Shown piece after piece: positions 8,150-22,002 of a DNA stretch of 64,000 nt. The notes under the pieces were generated by a model. That model was not told the DNA's origin. It saw only the letters and a list, made by a program, of their open reading frames with translations, and ran no database searches. Location of the stretch: positions 1,612,001-1,676,000 of the forward strand of contig JACZZP010000004.1 of the NCBI GenBank assembly GCA_015183035.1, in the 5' to 3' direction. This stretch comes from Meloidogyne chitwoodi (taxonomy: Eukaryota > Nematoda > Chromadorea > Rhabditida > Meloidogynidae). A program made the position numbers and the translations under genes. Positions within the stretch are counted from its first letter, which is position 1. Each line of letters begins with the position of its first letter.

Positions 8150-10551
8150 TTATAATAAATCCATAAAAAATATCATTAAAGTGCCAAGAGAGAAGAAAAA
8201 TATTGAAGGAATTAATAAGTAATTATTTAAATTTGTAGCCTTTGAGACAGACTTTAAAAAATAATAAAAATTAATTTTAAAAAATATTATTAAAAAAACT
8301 TGTTGTGCTTCTTGAATACTTTCAATTGTACTTTTTGGAGTTGGAAGGAATTCTCCATTTTGTGAATTTCTACCAAACTCCATTTCTTCATTATCATCAG
8401 TTAATACTTCCCCATGTACTTCAGCATTTTCTACATCATCATTTTCTGCACTTGTAGTGGATGAAGCCATAAAATTAGAAGTTGATTCTTCAGGTAAAGC
8501 TTCTGGAATATTACATTTACTTCCAGTCCATCCAACATTACAAGAACATTTTCCACATTCACAATAACCATTATTAAAACAAGTTACCTAATAAATATAT
8601 TTAAAGTTTGTTAAATTTTTTTTTAAATTTCTCTACTCCATTTTCAGTACAAGGTTCAGGATCGTCGTCACAATTACAATCTATAAAAATTAAAATTTTA
8701 TTTGAAATAAATAATAAAATAAATTTTTATTTCTTACCCTCACCGCTGTACCCACGTTCACAAATACCTTAAAAATAAAATTTAAAAATTAAAAAAAAAT
8801 CTTGAATATTTAAAGAATATTTTTTTACATTTTCCACACTGACATGTTCCTTTTCCTGAACAAATTTGGCCTGAAACACTTAATGGACAGTTAGAACTAT
8901 CACATTCACAATAACGACCACTAATCTTTAAAAAATAAAAATAAATTAATTAAATAAATTAATTAAATTAACAAAATCAGTTTGATGACATTGACATTGT
9001 CCACAATTACATTGACCTCTATCAGAACATATTTGTGCATGTTTATGTTCTTTACAAAGTCCTATTAATTCTTCAGCTTTATTTACTCCATATTTCTCTA
9101 AATCACATTCACAACGTTCCTAAAAATTATTTTTTAAATTAATATTTTTAATTAACATTTTATAATTAGATAAATATATTAATTTAATTTAATTATTTTT
9201 TACCCCTCCTTTTCCAGGATCACATTGACAAATTCCACAAACTAAATTTCCTGAATAACTACATCTTGGTGAACGTCTTTCCTTTAAATTAAAATATAAT
9301 TAAAGTATAATTTAAATTAAAAATAATAAACTTGTTGTCTTAAATTCTCACATTCACAGCCACAAATAGGTGTAATAAAAATAGCAGAGACAGTATTATA
9401 TCCATAAATACCAACAGAAACAGCAGCTAAATTAGGTTTTGAGCAATCTTTTAATATTAATTTTGCATTAAAGGCAATTTTTTGATCTTGTTTAATTCCA
9501 GGACAAACTCTTCCAATTATTTTTTCACTTTTTTTTAAATAATAAAAAATTATAAATAATTAATTAATTAATTAATTACCCATTACATTCAATTGTAAAT
9601 TCAATATCTATTCCGAGAGAACGAAATTCTGAGGTTTGAATAGTAAAATCACGAACTTCATATCCACTTAATGGTAATTTATGTAAATAACGAAATGGAA
9701 TTTCTACTTCATCTCCTAAAAATTAAAAGATAATTAATATAAATTAACATTTTTTTAAAATTATTTCATTATAAATCGAGAGTAACAAATTTTATAAATT
9801 TTTATATTTTCCCTTTTTGTTTTTATTTTCCTTTTTATAAAAATTAAAAAAACATTTTTAATTTTATTATAAAATATTTAGTAAATTTCTAAACATAATA
9901 AAATTTAAAAATAAATCCAAAATTAATAAAATAATTTTCAATATTTTTTAATAAATATTTAATTATAACCTGGTTTCATTTTAATTTCTACTTGTTGAGG
10001 TTCTAATTGAATTATAGTAACACCATCTGATCTTCTACCACCCAAAGGCAAATTCTTAAAATTAAAAAATAAATTAAAAAATAAATTAAAATATGTACAT
10101 GTGGTGGAGCTACTTTAATTTCTGTGTTAGGTGAATAAATCTGTTGATTTGGACATTTATTTTTATTTAAAGTAAATTCCCATTTGGCATTACATCGTTG
10201 ACTACTACTATTTAACATCTAAAAATTAAAATAATATTTTAATTAAAACAAAATTAATTAAAATAAATTAACTGTATTATCAGCACACCAAGAACATTCT
10301 GGATTAGCTGAAATACAATTACTACAACTTTGGCTAGCTTCTAGAGATAAACATTTTTGTCTAATTTGTTCATTTGTCTGAGCCAAAATTAAATAAAAAG
10401 AAGAAAAAAATAAAATTAAAAAAATATTTAAATTTTGTTGAAAAGTTTGTAATAATAATTTTGAGAAAATTGAAGATTTTAAAGAAAATAAAAAATTGGA
10501 ATTTTTTTTAAATAAAATAATTGTTTGAGTTTGCTTTATTTTATCCTTCAT
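8150..10551 (-). CDS. Integrin-beta-like protein without the beta-I domain, probable GPI anchor
   Basis: Twelve exons chain in phase to about 533 aa: 10551-10273, 10218-10099, 10054-9970, 9715-9580, 9527-9332, 9281-9204, 9119-8973, 8925-8829, 8767-8738, 8680-8637, 8587-8300 and 8251-8150. Order: a hydrophobic leader (IFLILFFSSFYLILA), a PSI domain (CLSLEASQSCSNC...CSWC), the first hybrid-domain strands (VEIKMKPGDEVEIPFRY), then directly the second half of the hybrid domain ending in CGCEC, then Cys-rich integrin EGF modules (QICSDRGQCNCGQCQC, SGQICSGKGTCQCGKC, YCECGKCSCNVGWTG). The ~240-residue beta-I/vWA domain with its DxSxS site is missing; the intron where it would sit is only 254 nt. An acidic stalk leads to a hydrophobic C-terminus (YLLIPSIFFFSLGTLMIFF) that ends four residues later, with no NPxY tail, as in a GPI signal or tail anchor. 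Confidence 0.82.
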
Positions 10552-13500
10552 TAAATTTTAAAAATTCTAAAAATTAAATATTTTGAGTTATTTAAATAAA
10601 GGAAAAACATCTGTAGAAGTTTAAAAATATTTATTTATTTATTAAAAAAGGAAAACAACAGATGGAATTAAAATGTTAAAAAAAATTAAAATAAATTAAT
10701 CATCTGTTGCCATAAATAAATAAATATATTTATTTAAAATATATTAAATAAAATATAGATTACCTATTTCTAAGTATAATTATAAAAATTAATTATTATT
10801 TTTTATATAGTTTTAAATTAAATGAAAAAATTCTGAAAAATATTATTATTTTTTTTTAATATTATTTTTCTGATTAAGTCAGTTGGAAAATAAAAATTAA
10901 ATTTGTTTATAAAATGTTTGTATTCCTAATATTTTAATTTTTCCATAAATGGGTCTTCAAAAATGTTTAAAAAATAATAAAAAATATTGTAAAAATGGAA
11001 TTATCGAAAATAAAATTAAAAAAAATATTTTCATTAATTTTTCTTTGTTATTATGGAAAAATTTAATAAATAAAATTTTACAATAAAACCCTTCAATTTG
11101 TTGCATTAAAATAAATAAATAACAAAAAAAGTAATATATTATTTTGAAAAATTATAAAATTGCTTATTTTTCCTCCTATATAAAACACAAAATTGTTCTC
11201 AATAAAATGAGGTCAAATTGAAAAACAAATTTATTGAAGAATAAAAAATAATAAAAAAATTATAAAATAAGCACATTAATGTAAAAAATTGGATCAAACA
11301 GAATAATCAAGAAAAAAAGTTTTATTTAAAAAGAATATATAATTGGATTTACAATGAGTATATCTTTTATTTTTAATTAAAAATATAATAAAAATATTTT
11401 CTTAATTCGATTTAAAGAAAAAAAAGAAAGGTGACAACAAATAAATACTTTTGTTTTTCAGTTAGTGTGGGAAACAAAAATTTAAGTAAATGAGAGAAGA
11501 ATATAATTAAATAAATACTTTTTGAGGGAACACTAAAATGAAAAGAAGAATATATTTGGATATAAAACAATTGTTAATTTATTAAAATAATTTTTAAATT
11601 ATTTAATTAAAAATTCTAAAATATATAAATAAAATTAAATAAAATTTTAATTTAATAAAAAACGCCAAATCATTATTGCGCCAAAAGAAAGAAACAGCTG
11701 TCATCATTATCTCTTAATAAAATAAAAATAATAAAAAATAAATATTTTGTAAAAAAGTTCTTTTGCAAAACAACATCCCAATACTTTTTTATTAGCAAAA
11801 GAAAGCATTTTGGATAATAAATAGCAAAAGTAACTTAAAATTGATGGGATTCTGTTTCAGAGAAGGTGGGAAACAACAAAAAGGGAAAAATAAAAATAAA
11901 TTTTTTTGGAGACCGCAATGAGTTAAGAAAAAATAAAAAGAGAAACATATATCGCCAGAAGGGCTTTCAACAATTATTATTATCTTCTTTTTCTTCTTCT
12001 TCTTTTACTCCACCCACCCATATTATTTTATTTAAGATTTTCTTGTCCAAAGAAATGAAGAAAGATTTTTTGGAGAAAAAAGGGAAAGGATTAATCTCAC
12101 CATTTGAACATAAAACTTTTTTTATTTTTATTATTTTTTTGCTCAATTTTATAAAAGAAGAGATTCACAAAGATCTCCTCAGCCTTGAGGGTTTGGTTTA
12201 ATAGAAAAAAGAAAAAATATTCTTTGGATGGAACTTTTATTTGACTGATTTGTGAGTGTTGTAAATCGATCATTTTTGTTCTTTTTTTTTTAACTTTTTT
12301 TAAATTAAATATTTCATTAAATGAAAATTGGAAGAAATTTAATTAAAAATAAGCAAATTACTTAAATAATATTACTTAAAATAAATTATATTATTTTTAA
12401 ATTTATAATGTTAAATTTAAATTATAATTAGTTTAATTAAAAGATTTAATTTATTTTATTTAAAACAAAAATAAATTTAAATAATATTCAAAAAAATATA
12501 TTTTTCTAAAAATTTTAAAGTTAAAATAATGAAAAAAAAATCTAAAAATAATTTTAATTTAGTAAAAAAAAAGTTTTTCAATCTTTTGTTTAAAAAATTG
12601 ACGAGAAAATAAAAATAAAAATGTAATCTGATATTACAAGAACATATCACGAAAAATAAATTTTAAGAAAATCTTTTTATTTTATTTAGACCACACTGAA
12701 AATAAATAATAAATATATTTTTTAAAGTTAAAATAAACTTTATTATTAATAAAATGGATTTGTTAGTGTAGTAAATTTTAAAATAAAATTATTTTTATTT
12801 TTAAAAAATAAAAAATGAGTAATTTAAATAAATAATAAAAATAATATATTTATTTATTATAATTAAAATAAATTTTTAAATTGTTATAATTTTGTGTTAA
12901 TTTGTTAAATTTAAAGAAAATGTTATTTAAATTTTGTAAATTTTTAAATAATAATTATTTAATTTTTTAAATTTGTAAAAACATTTATTTATTTAATTTT
13001 TAAAATAATCTTTAATAATTAATTTTCTAAAAAGACTCAGAATTGTTCACAATGCTATAAATTTATATATTTTAATTTAATTAAAATTATAAATAACCTT
13101 TAAATATTGATTATAATTATATATTTTGGATTAAAATGACTGAGAAAATAAATAAAATAAAATTAAAAAAATAATTAAATATATTTTTTACTTATTTTTA
13201 TTTTATTTTTAACCAAAATTATTAAAAATATATACACGAAAAACCTTTAAAAATTATTTTCTCATAGAAATGAGGCATTGACGTAATTTAGTAATAATAA
13301 TAATGTGATAAAAATAAATAAAATATTTATTTATTTACGCTGTTCAATTTAATTTTGTCTTTAAAATAATAATTAAATATTATTATTTAAAATTCCCTTT
13401 TTTTCATTTTAAGTTTATTATATTAAATAAATATTATATTTTTTAATATTTTAATAACCAACGGGAAAGATTTGTTATTAAATGTTTTTGTTATATTTAT

Positions 13501-16248
13501 TAATTTATATTTAAAAATATTAATTATTCTAACATTTCGTTTACTTATTTTATAATTATTATTTTTCTTTATTTTTTTATAAAATATTAATTATTTTAAT
13601 AAAATTACAAATTTAAAAAAATTAATTAATTATCTAAAAATTACATAAAATTAATTTAATTGTACTAAATAATCATTTAAAATATTAAATATAAAATTTT
13701 TTTTAATCTTAAATTAATTAATTTAATTTTTTTTTAATTTTATTGAAGTTGAAAAAAATAAATTAGGAAAAAATTTGAATTAATTTTTGATTTAATATTT
13801 TTTATTATTTAAAAATAATTAATGTCCTCCCCATTAATGTTTAAAGTTAAATTTTAAATATTTTTATTAATTATTATATTAGATTTTTTTGTTTTAAAAT
13901 TCTTTTTTATATTTATTGTTGCGTAATATTAATTATTATTTAAATAATAAAAAATTTTATAAAATATTTTTAATTTAAGAATTATTTAGAAAAAAATAAT
14001 AAATATTTTTTTTATACTTCTCATTAAATTTTAATGGTATTTTGATTTTAATATTTAATAATGAACACATTTATTTTATTTTATAAAAAAAATAATTTTA
14101 CAAAAATTTATTTACTAATATTATTTAATAATTGTTATTTTTTATTAAATTAATTTTAATTTACTTTTTTATTTAATTTAAATTCAATTTATTTAATAAT
14201 TTAATTTTGGTTTAAAATATATATATATAATATTTATTAAATAATAATAGACATTCTAAAAAATTAATTTTATATTTTATCAAATAATTAAAAAATATTT
14301 TATTTAAAAATTGATTACTTATTAAATTGTAATAATCTTCAAAACTTTTTTTAAATAATTATTTTTTCTGCAAATATAAATATTTAAATAATTATCTAAT
14401 AATAATTATATATATATTTATTAAAAATAAAAATAATTTACGATTGAATATTTTATTTATTTTCAAATAAATCTTTTTTTATTAAATAATTAACTAATTT
14501 ATTATTTTTAATTAAACACTTGACTACTTTTTTTATATATATTTTTGCATTAAAAACATCTGTACATTTTCTGTTAAAATTATTTATACCTTTTAAACTA
14601 AAAAATATTTTTTTTTGTTATTCTCATAATATTTTTTGTTTTTAAAATAATTATTAAAAAAATAACTTTTGTTTAAAAATTTACAAAATTTTAATAAAAC
14701 AGGTAAAAATATCTAAATTTATTAAATATATAGCAGGGATGGGCAAGTTTCGGATTGTTCGGCTTTTTTAGACATTTTTATTTCGGATATCGTATTTCGG
14801 TTTTTATTTTCCAATTTTGCCCATCCCTGATATATAGGTATTATTATTATACTTATATTTATTATTTTAGATAAAAATTTAAATTTTATCAAATTTATCT
14901 AAATTTTGTGATTGTCTTTATTTTTTATTAAAAAAATTAAAAATTATTTTTACATTTTTATTAATTTAATTTAGCATTTTAAAAGGACAAATAAATGGGA
15001 AGATTAAAGATTTTAAATGCAAATTAATTTTAATTAATTTTATTTAATAAACTGCAAAATACAAAATTATTAAATTAAATTTTGTTTTTCTTGTGAGAAA
15101 TTAAATATTTTATTATTTTATTCACATAAAATAAAAAAAATAATTTTTGCAGATTTTTATTTTTTTTTAATTTGATTATTTATTTACTAATTTAAATATT
15201 ATTTTTATTTTATTTTATTTAAATATTAATTTAATCAACAAAATTAATTAAAAATCATGGCGACATTAAAATTATTAAAAAATTATTTTTTACTCTATTT
15301 TTTCAAATTATCAATTAATTTAAATAAAAAAGGTGGCACGCACATAAAAATATATTATAATATATAAACTTTTTTGTTTTAATTTTTTATTTCTTTAAAA
15401 GAAATAAAAAATATTATTTAAAGGTAATATTAAATATTATATTTTCTTTTTTACCTTTTTTTTATTTTATTTTAAAAAATCTTTCCATCGCAACCAATTT
15501 CTTCTAACTAACAATTTTATTTTATTTTAATATTAATTAAATAAATACTTCTTTTTATTTTATTAAATTTAATAAAATTTTATTTTTATTTTTTTTTTTT
15601 TGCATAAAATTCTTGTAATATAATTAAAATTTAATTTCTATTTAAAATAATCTTTTAAATTTAATTCTTAAAAAATTAGCCGAGATAATTTAAAATTAAA
15701 TTTAAATATACCTATATAGGTAGGTACTTATTTTATTTTTTAAACAAAATATTTATTATTTTACTTTTAATTTATTTTTAATTAATTAAATTGTTTATTT
15801 AAAAATAATTTATTTATTTAATTTTATTTAATTAAATTATAGTTTCTCGAATTCTTTATTCTTACTTAACCTTTTTTCTAATTTAGGGATTTTGTGTTTA
15901 AATTATAAAAAAAATTTTTCTTCCAGCATTGTCTTTTAAATATTTTTAATTCTAAAAATTAATCCAATTTATTTTTTAATATTTTTTCTAAGAAGATTTT
16001 TTAAAATATAAAATATTAATTAATTATATATATTAATTAAATTGGCTACTATTTTTAAAATATAATTATTATTTAATATAAGCTTTTATTTAAATAAATA
16101 TAATTATATATACCTCATATATTCTTCTTTTTATATTCAATTTTATTTTCTTTAATTATTTCTCATTTTTATTTAAATTATAATATTTATTTTCTTTTTT
16201 AATTTTTAAGAAAATTAATTTTATTAATTTAAAAAAATAATAAAAATA
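10552..16248. other. 5.7-kb AT-rich gene desert
   Basis: Long A/T runs and homopolymers with no ORF that looks coding. The left end presumably holds the integrin-like gene's promoter and the right end that of the G-alpha gene. The only clear element is the 96-bp hAT MITE at 14734-14829. The open frame at 11866-12201 is low-complexity Lys/Phe/Ile and is not supported. Confidence 0.6.
14734..14829. mobile_element. hAT MITE (96 bp) with canonical ends and 8-bp TSD
   Basis: The ends are CAGGGATGGGCAA and its inverse TTGCCCATCCCTG, the classic hAT terminus. A perfect 8-bp duplication ATATATAG lies at 14726-14733 and 14830-14837. The interior is non-coding. Confidence 0.9.
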
Positions 16249-18714
16249 ATGGGTTTATGTCAAAGTGAAGAAGCAAAGGATCAAACAAAAAGAAATCGTT
16301 CAATTGATAATAAAATAAGAGATGAAGCTAGAATTGAAAAAAATACTTTTAAATTATTATTATTAGGTAAATTAAAATTATTTAAAAAACAAAGATAAAG
16401 AATCAACTGAAAGGAATAAAAGTCCCCTAAAAATAAATATTTTATAAAATACTTTTAAATATTTTTATTTTTTTATTTTTTCTAAGAAATAATTTTTATT
16501 TATTTTTTTATTATTTTTCAGGTGCCGGAGAATGCGGAAAAAGTACATTAATGAAACAAATGAGGTAATTAAATAATAAAAATAAATATTTTAACCTTTT
16601 AATTTATTTATTTCCTTATTTTTAATAAAAAAAGAGGAAAATTAAATTTTAAATTATTTAATTTAATTAATTTTTAAATTTATTTATTAAAATTATAATA
16701 ATTATTTAAAGATTTATGCATAATAGAGGCTTCTCAGAAGAGGTTTAATAAATATTTTAAATTAATTTATTATAATAATTTTAAAGGAATTATTACAACA
16801 AAGAGCTGTTGTTTATTCAAATACTATACACGCAATGGCTGACCTTCTTAAAGGAATGGAAAAATTTAATATTAAATTAACTGATGAAAATAGAAGGGTA
16901 AATTAAATTTTAAAAATATTTCGTGATATTTAAAAAAATATTTATTAAAAAATTAATTAAAAATTATTTCTTTAATGTTAATTAATTTGGAAATAATAAT
17001 TTTAATAAAATATAATTATTTTTTAATTTTAAATTATTATTTAATCATTTTTAAATATTTTTATCAAAATTTATTTAAAAATTAAAAATTAATTATTTTT
17101 TTTTTATTAAATGTTTTTTTATGACACATAATAATTTTATTTAATTATTAATATTACCAAAAATAAATATTATTTATTTTATTTTTTAAATGTTACTTTC
17201 TAATATTAAATAATTAAAAATTAAAAAACAAAAATTTTTTTTAATATTTTGCTATTTTTTTAAATTAAATTTCGTGACAAAATATTTTTATATTTAATTA
17301 AATTAAATAAATAATTATATATTTATTTATATTGAATTAAATAATAATTATTTATTTATTTCCGGAAATAAATAAATATTTAATTAAAAATATTTTTATA
17401 GAATAATTATTTTATTTTTTATTTTTAGATTGATGCTAAACTTGTATTTGAAACAATTGCTAAAGGAAAAGAACAAGAACCTTTTAGTGATGAGGTTAGT
17501 AAATTAATTTAAAAAATATTTTTAAATTTTAAAAAATAATTAATTTATTATTTAGTTAGCTGTTGCTATGAAACGTTTATGGGAAGATCCATTATTAAAT
17601 AAATCTGCATATTCACATGCATTAGAACTTAATTTACAAAGTTCTACAAGACAGTTAAGATAATAATAATTAATTTTATTTATTTTTTTTTCAGTTTTTT
17701 GGACAGTATTGATAGAATAAGTAATCCAACTTATAGACCTAATGATCATGATATTCTTTTAACAAGAATTAGAACAACTGGAGTTAATGAACAAACATTC
17801 ACCATAAATACTATGAAATTTAGGTAAAAATAAATAATTTTTATATTAAAAAAGAGAAGATATCATTTATTTATTTATTTAAATATTTTTGTTAAATAAT
17901 AGAATACTCATAATAATTAATTTAATACTTATTAAAAATAAATATATATATATTTTTTTTAATTTATTATATTATTTAATAATTATTATTTTTTTAAAGA
18001 GTTTTTGATGTTGGAGGTCAACGTTCTGAAAGAAAAAAATGGATTCATTGTTTTGAAAATGTTGATTCTATAATTTTTGTTGCTGCTGCTTCAGAATATG
18101 ATGAAGTTTTATTTGAAGATGGAGAAACAGTTAAAAATAAAATTTAAATTTTATTTTTTAAATTAAAATTTAGAATCGAATGGTTGAATCTATGCGTATT
18201 TTTGAATCAATTTGTAATTCTAGATGGTTTTTAAATACTTCAATTATTCTTTTTCTTAATAAAAAAGATCTTTTTGAGGAAAAAATTAAAAAAACTTCAA
18301 TACGTGTTTGCTTTAAAGAATATGATGGTAAGAAAAAAAAAGAAAAGAAAATATATATTTAATTAAAAGAATTTAGAAATTAATATAATAATTGTCTATT
18401 AAATAGATAAGGTTATGAAAAAAAAGAATATTTAGAAGAGATTATTGAAATATTTTTTATTTTAATTTACATATATATTTAAGGCTTTCAAACATATGAA
18501 CATTCAATGGCATTTGTAAAACAAAAATTTGTTGATTTAAATGCCAACCCTCAAAAAATGATTTATGTTCATGAAACCTGTGCAACAGACACAGATCAAG
18601 TAAAATAAATTATTTAAAATTAAATTATATATTTAATTTTAGGTTCAAATGATTCTCGATTCTGTCACCTCAATTATTGTTCAAACTTCTCTTGGAAGAT
18701 CTGGTCTTTATTAA
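16249..18714 (+). CDS. Heterotrimeric G-protein alpha subunit, nematode class
   Basis: Signal transducer that couples 7TM receptors to effectors, at the plasma membrane. Eleven exons: 16249-16366, 16522-16564, 16712-16742, 16787-16897, 17429-17494, 17556-17653, 17695-17823, 18000-18129, 18174-18327, 18484-18599 and 18643-18714. The N-terminus MGLCQSEE carries Gly2 for myristoylation and Cys4 for palmitoylation. The five G boxes are visible: GAGECGKST (P-loop), [10 protein letters not shown] (switch I with the cholera-toxin-type Arg), [12 protein letters not shown] (switch II), FLNKKDLF (NKKD) and ETCATDT (TCAT). The C-terminus GRSGLY has Ser, not Cys, at position -4, so it is not a pertussis-toxin-type Gi tail. 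N- and C-termini resemble the worm-specific gpa group (gpa-2/gpa-3-like) used in chemosensory neurons; which orthologue is not decided. Confidence 0.94.
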
Positions 18715-19420
18715 ATTATAAATTAAATATTAAATTAAAATAATAAATACCTATTAATGCATTATTTTATTTAAAAATTTGTATAAAATTAAAATTTAAT
18801 AATGATTATTAGAATATTTTTTTAATATTAATATTTTATTTAAATTTATATATTTTTATTTTAATATTTTTTATTAAATTTAGAATTTCCATAAATAAAT
18901 ATAAATAGACATAATTATTAATTTTTTTCTTTTACCGTTAATAAATGCATGAATATTATAAAAAAAAGAAATTTGTCTCAAATGCTAAAATTATAATTTA
19001 ATATTAAAGTTTTTTTTTTAATTTACGTAAATTTTTCCAAGTAATTTTAATCAAATGTTTTAAAATAGAATTAAAATATTTATAATAAATCACAAAAAAA
19101 TTTAAATAAGAAAAGTATTTAAAATAAAATAAATTTTATATAAAGGAATAAAAGATTTTGCTATAAAAATTAAAAAAAAAGATTACTTAACTAATAGTGA
19201 TATTTTTGTAAAGTTAAAGGTTTTTTTTGCTTATTTTAGTAATTTTATAAACAATTTAAATATGTCAACAATACATATATAAGCTTAAAAATTTCAGAAA
19301 ATATAAAATTAATAAAATGTCACTGAAAATTGTTTAAAAAAAAGGTTTAATAAATAAAAAAGTAGGGAAAAATAAAACATTTTAATAAAAAATAATTTTT
19401 TCAAAAATTTAAATTTTCTT
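18715..19420. other. Intergenic, convergent 3' flanks
   Basis: AT-rich 3' flanks of the G-alpha gene (+) and the secreted-protein gene (-). No other feature was recognised. Confidence 0.5.
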
Positions 19421-20828
19421 TCAGTTAACCAAAATTTCATTTTTAGATATATCATCTTTCTCTTTTTTCTCGTCAATTATTTCAATTTCTTCAGTTTTTT
19501 GTGATCCTTCATTTTTAACATTATCAGATTTAACATAACCCCAAGTACCATCTTTTCCACTGACTAAAATTAAAAAAATAAGAAAATTAAAATATTTATT
19601 TTTTCCTAAAGTAGATAGACCTAAATATTGTTAAACTAAATAATTTTATAAAAAGAAATATTTTTGAAAACAAAAATAAATAAATAATATTTTATACAAT
19701 TAAGTTAAACATAAATATATTAAATCTTTAATAATTACAAATTTAATTTATTATTTATTACCTTCAGTTAAAATATTATCAATTAATTCAGTTAATAATT
19801 GTCCTGACATTTTTTCAGCATTTTCTTCATTAGAAATAATTAAATCAAAAAATATAGGTTCATTAGACTTTGAATATTTATTACTAACTTTAGAACCAAT
19901 ATTTGCTAATTTATCAAGTAATTCTGGATTTTCAATTAATTCATTTAATAAAGAAATATTTTCTGAAGGATTTAAACCTGACAAAACTTTAATTACCTTA
20001 AATTTATTTAAAAATTAATTTATTATTTTATTAAAAAAGAAAAACCTTTTTAAAATTGTTATCAAGTCCATAAGCAAAAATTTTATCTGTTTCTGTTTTT
20101 AAATCAGTTTTTAATTCTAAAATTTTTAATTAAATTAAATAAATTTTATTAAAAAAAAACAAACTTAAAATATCTTCCAATATATTACAACCTAAAGAAT
20201 ATAAAACAAGTAAAGTTGTACGTTTTTGTTCATTAAATTCTAATTGAATATTTTCAATCATTTTTTTAATTCCATTAATTAAATTAATAATTTCTATTTG
20301 TTCACCTCCTAATTTTAACCAATAATTTTTTATTTCTTCTTGAAAAGAATCAATTTTAATTGTTGACTCAGCAAATCCTTCAATTGCATATATTAATTCA
20401 GTTTTGTTATAAAATGAATTTTGCTCAGGAAAAATAAAATGTTCTGGATGAGCCAAAATATTGAGTAAACGAAAGCTTGGGCTTTTCTCTATAATTATAT
20501 AATATATTTTTTTTTAATTTTATTTTATTTGTTTAGTTATGTAAAAAGAGGTAAAATAATTGTGAAAATAAAATAATTGAAAGAATTAAATTTATTTTAT
20601 ATTTTTTATTATTTTAATATATTTTATGGCCTTTTAATAATTTTAAAAAATAAAAAAACCTTGAGTCATTTTTGTTTCAAAATTATTTTCAATTACAGTT
20701 TTTAATTCTTCATTATTAGTATTAGTAGTATTATTATTATTAGTAGTAGTAATAATATCATCGATAGCAATACAATAATTAAAAATTAATATTAAAATAA
20801 ATTTAATAAATAAAATATAAAATTTCAT
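19421..20828 (-). CDS. Unknown secreted protein (about 313 aa)
   Basis: Five exons join in phase: 20828-20660, 20488-20165, 20116-20046, 19996-19762 and 19563-19421. The N-terminus MKFYILFIKFILILIFNYCIA is a clear signal peptide, followed by a Thr/Asn-rich linker (TTTNNNNTTNTNN). The body is helical, with blocks such as RLLNILAHPEHFIFPEQNSF, WLKLGGEQIEIINLINGIKK, VLSGLNPSENISLLNELIEN and GQLLTELIDNILTE. The C-terminal 45 residues are highly charged (EEIEIIDEKKEKDDISKNE). There is no transmembrane segment after the signal, no Cys-rich motif and no domain I recognise. It could be a gland or body-fluid protein, or a parasitism effector, but nothing here proves that. Confidence 0.6.
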
Positions 20829-22002
20829 AAATTTTAATTAATTTTTACTCAAAATGTTTAAAATTAATTAAATGGGAAAATGAAAAGGAGAGATGAGTGG
20901 AGGTAAGGGAAGGATTTATTGGTTTTTTATAATTTATTGAATATGTGGATTTTAGAGTGGAAATTAATTTAAAGAAATATAGAGAAAAAAAGATATTAAA
21001 AAGTTGTCCAAACTTTGGGGAAATTATGAAAAGGGTAAAATAATAAAATAATTAAACTTTGCCCAATAATAAACAATTTATTTTATTACATTACCGTTTT
21101 CTCCAATATTTATTATTTTAAAATTAATTTTGTTACAAGGTTGATAATTTCTAATATTAAGAACTTAAAAATTTCAAATACTCAAATTTTTCTTTAAGAT
21201 TTTGTTTTCGTTTTGAATATTCTTTTATTTTTTAGAGATGTCAACTCTACTTTCTTTACCAAATATTTTCTATTAAACTCTTTTATTTTCGCATTATTGT
21301 CATATAATAATACAGTTAATTAATTTAAAAAATTTAATTTAAAATTTTAATTTTTTATTAAAACATTTCTTTTTTTACATTATTTTTCTTTTAAATTTAA
21401 GTTTATCTTAAGAGAATATACTAAAACTAGTTATTATTAAAGGCAATTATTTTCGGGCTAAATTACATGCTGAGCTGAGAAGTAAAAAAATATATTTTTT
21501 TAGAATAATAATAAAAAAAGAATAATTAAAAAGATATATTAATATTTTTAAAAATATTTTTTAGAAAATTGTTATTGTTTATATAATTTAATTTAAAGTT
21601 TTTCTCCCTTTTTTATCTTTTATCTACAAATGGTCAAATTATTAATAAATAAATAATTAAATTATTTTCACAAAAACAAATATATTTAATTGTAAAAAAG
21701 TCTTAATAGTCTTAAAGTTAAGTATGAAGATAAACATTCTCACAATTAAAATTGTGAATAAGAAGAAATACTTTACAATTTTTAAATTAATTATTTAGTA
21801 AATAACTTAACTTTTTCTTCAATCCAAAATTTTCTATATTCTTTTAAATTTAAAGGAGTAACTAATTTTCAAAATAAAAAACATAATAATAATTTTATTT
21901 ATAATTAATTATAAATTACTATATTATAATAAATAAATAAATATAACTAATTATTATCTTCTTAAATTAACTTAATCTATTTTTTTAAATTAAAAAAAAA
22001 GA
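20829..22002. other. Intergenic between divergent genes
   Basis: About 1.2 kb of AT-rich sequence between the secreted-protein gene (-) and the collagen (+); presumably both promoters. No repeats or further genes were recognised. Confidence 0.5.

Noticed and set aside
9716..9969. Hidden beta-I domain exons in the integrin-like gene
   Set aside because: This 254-nt gap, the only place the domain could be, is A/T homopolymer-rich without any DxSxS or coding-like frame.
11866..12201. 111-codon open frame in the gene desert
   Set aside because: Low-complexity Lys/Phe/Ile/Ser composition, no splice context, no domain; typical chance frame in AT-rich DNA.
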